The notes beneath the pieces were generated by a model. The model saw only the letters and a program-made list of their open reading frames with translations, was not told where the DNA came from and did not search any database. From positions 62,001 through 126,000 of the forward strand of contig JAIEMN010000022.1 of the NCBI GenBank assembly GCA_019752115.1: a DNA stretch of 64,000 nt. Reading direction: 5' to 3'. Below, one piece after another: positions 63,193 to 64,000 of the stretch (positions are counted from its first letter, which is position 1; each line of letters starts with the position of its first letter). Source of the DNA: Gemmatimonadaceae bacterium (GTDB lineage: Bacteria; Gemmatimonadota; Gemmatimonadetes; Gemmatimonadales; Gemmatimonadaceae). The translations under genes and the position numbers were made by a program.

Positions 63193-64000
63193 ATGGAATC
63201 ACCACTGCCCACCACTGTGATCATTGGCGCGGGGCCGGCCGGATTGACGGCCGCGTACGTGCTGGCGGGGGCGGGCTATCCGGTCACGGTGCTCGAGGCC
63301 GACCCCACGTATGTGGGCGGCATCTCGCGCACCGTGCGCTTCAAGGGGTTCCACTTCGACATTGGCGGCCACCGCTTCTTCTCCAAGTCGGAGCGCATCG
63401 AAGCGTTGTGGCGTGAAATGCTCCCCGATGATTTTCTCGAGCGCCCGCGCTCGAGCCGCATCTTCTACAACGGCCAGTTCTTCGCCTATCCGCTGCGCCC
63501 GGTGCAGGCGCTGTGGCAACTCGGCCTCGTCGAGTCCGCGCGCTGTGCACTCTCCTACGCGAAAGCGCGCCTCCGTCCCAATCCGGCGCCGCGCACCTTC
63601 GAAGAGTGGGTCACGAACGCGTTCGGCGAGCGGCTCTATCGCATCTTCTTCAAGACCTACACCGAAAAGGTGTGGGGCATGCCCTGCACCGAGATCTCGG
63701 CGGACTGGGCGGCGCAGCGTATCAAGGGCGTGTCGCTCCGTTCGGCGGTGATCACGGCCCTGCTGCCCTCGCGCCGCGCCGGGATCAAAAGCCTCATCGG
63801 CACCTTTCAGTATCCACGGCTCGGGCCAGGGATGCTCTGGGAGCGCTGCACCGACGTGATCCGGTCCCGTGGCGGTGCGGTGACGCTCGGTCGTACGGTC
63901 ACCGATCTGGCGCAACGGGACGACGGCCGCTGGATCGTGGGGCACGTCGGCACCGATGGAATGCGCGCCGAGCAGGTGGCCGATCACGTCGTGTCATCGG
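63193..64000 (+). CDS. FAD-dependent amine-oxidase-type enzyme (UGM/PPOX-like), cut by window end
   Basis: About 269 residues visible, open at the window end. N-terminal FAD dinucleotide site VIIGAGPAGLTAAYVLAGAGYPVTVLEAD, then GGISRTVRFKGFHFDIGGHRFFSKSE, as in UDP-galactopyranose mutase and protoporphyrinogen-oxidase-like enzymes. TYTEKVWGMPCTEISADWAAQRIKG is close to a family of NAD(P)/FAD-dependent sugar/terpenoid enzymes. A start at ATG 63166 is possible. Confidence 0.8.
   Translation, partial: MESPLPTTVIIGAGPAGLTAAYVLAGAGYPVTVLEADPTYVGGISRTVRFKGFHFDIGGHRFFSKSERIEALWREMLPDDFLERPRSSRIFYNGQFFAYPLRPVQALWQLGLVESARCALSYAKARLRPNPAPRTFEEWVTNAFGERLYRIFFKTYTEKVWGMPCTEISADWAAQRIKGVSLRSAVITALLPSRRAGIKSLIGTFQYPRLGPGMLWERCTDVIRSRGGAVTLGRTVTDLAQRDDGRWIVGHVGTDGMRAEQVADHVVSS

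Overview
The window is high-GC chromosomal DNA from a free-living, Gram-negative-type bacterium. Gene content best fits a member of the Gemmatimonadota: a stand-alone TonB-plug lipoprotein, a PEP-CTERM protein, a DUF2911 protein, a Hanks-type kinase, ECF sigma/anti-sigma pairs, penicillin acylase and amidohydrolase-rich content, and many SD-less starts. The phylum call is inference; no rRNA or tRNA gene was found to confirm it.

Layout. 1-2.2 kb: partial zinc alcohol dehydrogenase, CsbD-like stress protein, P-loop ATPase. 2.2-6.1 kb (minus): copper-export operon copZ-copA-csoR-PAP2 behind a promoter flanked by two CsoR-type boxes. 6.1-7.1 kb: VOC dioxygenase-like protein. 7.1-10.2 kb: secreted/outer-membrane gene set of unknown role. 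10.2-12.1 kb: hybrid histidine kinase broken by a one-base frameshift. 12.5-15.8 kb: PEP-CTERM protein, Ser/Thr kinase, PCYCGC protein, DUF2911 protein. 16.0-18.8 kb: periplasmic molybdenum hydroxylase (IorAB-like). 18.8-21.4 kb: phosphoglucomutase and a PP2C phosphatase. 21.5-25.3 kb: a light-dependent protochlorophyllide reductase (LPOR) translationally coupled to a patatin-like hydrolase, then an alpha/beta hydrolase and a matrixin protease. 25.5-28.1 kb (minus): ECF sigma, anti-sigma and PDZ protein. 28.3-34.9 kb: serine hydrolase with a histone-H1-like tail, SufT-like protein, an atypical LspA, RNase D, AI-2E-type permease, hydrolase, methyltransferase. 35.0-36.7 kb (minus): small membrane protein, M23 peptidase, YhbY, ferredoxin. 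36.9-44.3 kb: sufR-B-C-D-U-Rieske-sufS-second sufU, the Fe-S cluster assembly system. 44.5-54.8 kb: phosphodiester glycosidase, ABC exporter, DedA-like protein, HD phosphohydrolase, tgt, aquaglyceroporin, metallo-beta-lactamase-fold protein, penicillin acylase. 54.9-60.6 kb: ECF sigma coupled to a zinc-finger anti-sigma/VWA fusion protein, whose 3' end is duplicated as a perfect 133-bp direct repeat around an A/T-richer 2.4-kb island holding a secreted subtilase and a barrel-like protein. 60.6-64 kb: small secreted protein, PepSY membrane protein, MOT1-like molybdate transporter, partial FAD amine-oxidase-type enzyme.

The most unusual items are: (1) a canonical LPOR outside any visible bacteriochlorophyll cluster; (2) eight long intergenic inverted repeats, five of them built from one roughly 42-bp GATCAGTT-headed unit, six sitting between convergent genes (often stop codon to stop codon) and two inside the suf operon bracketing sufCD; (3) the 133-bp-repeat-bounded island; (4) the anti-sigma/VWA fusion; (5) a recurring TANNTT hexamer 6-8 nt before SD-less start codons, suggesting leaderless transcription.
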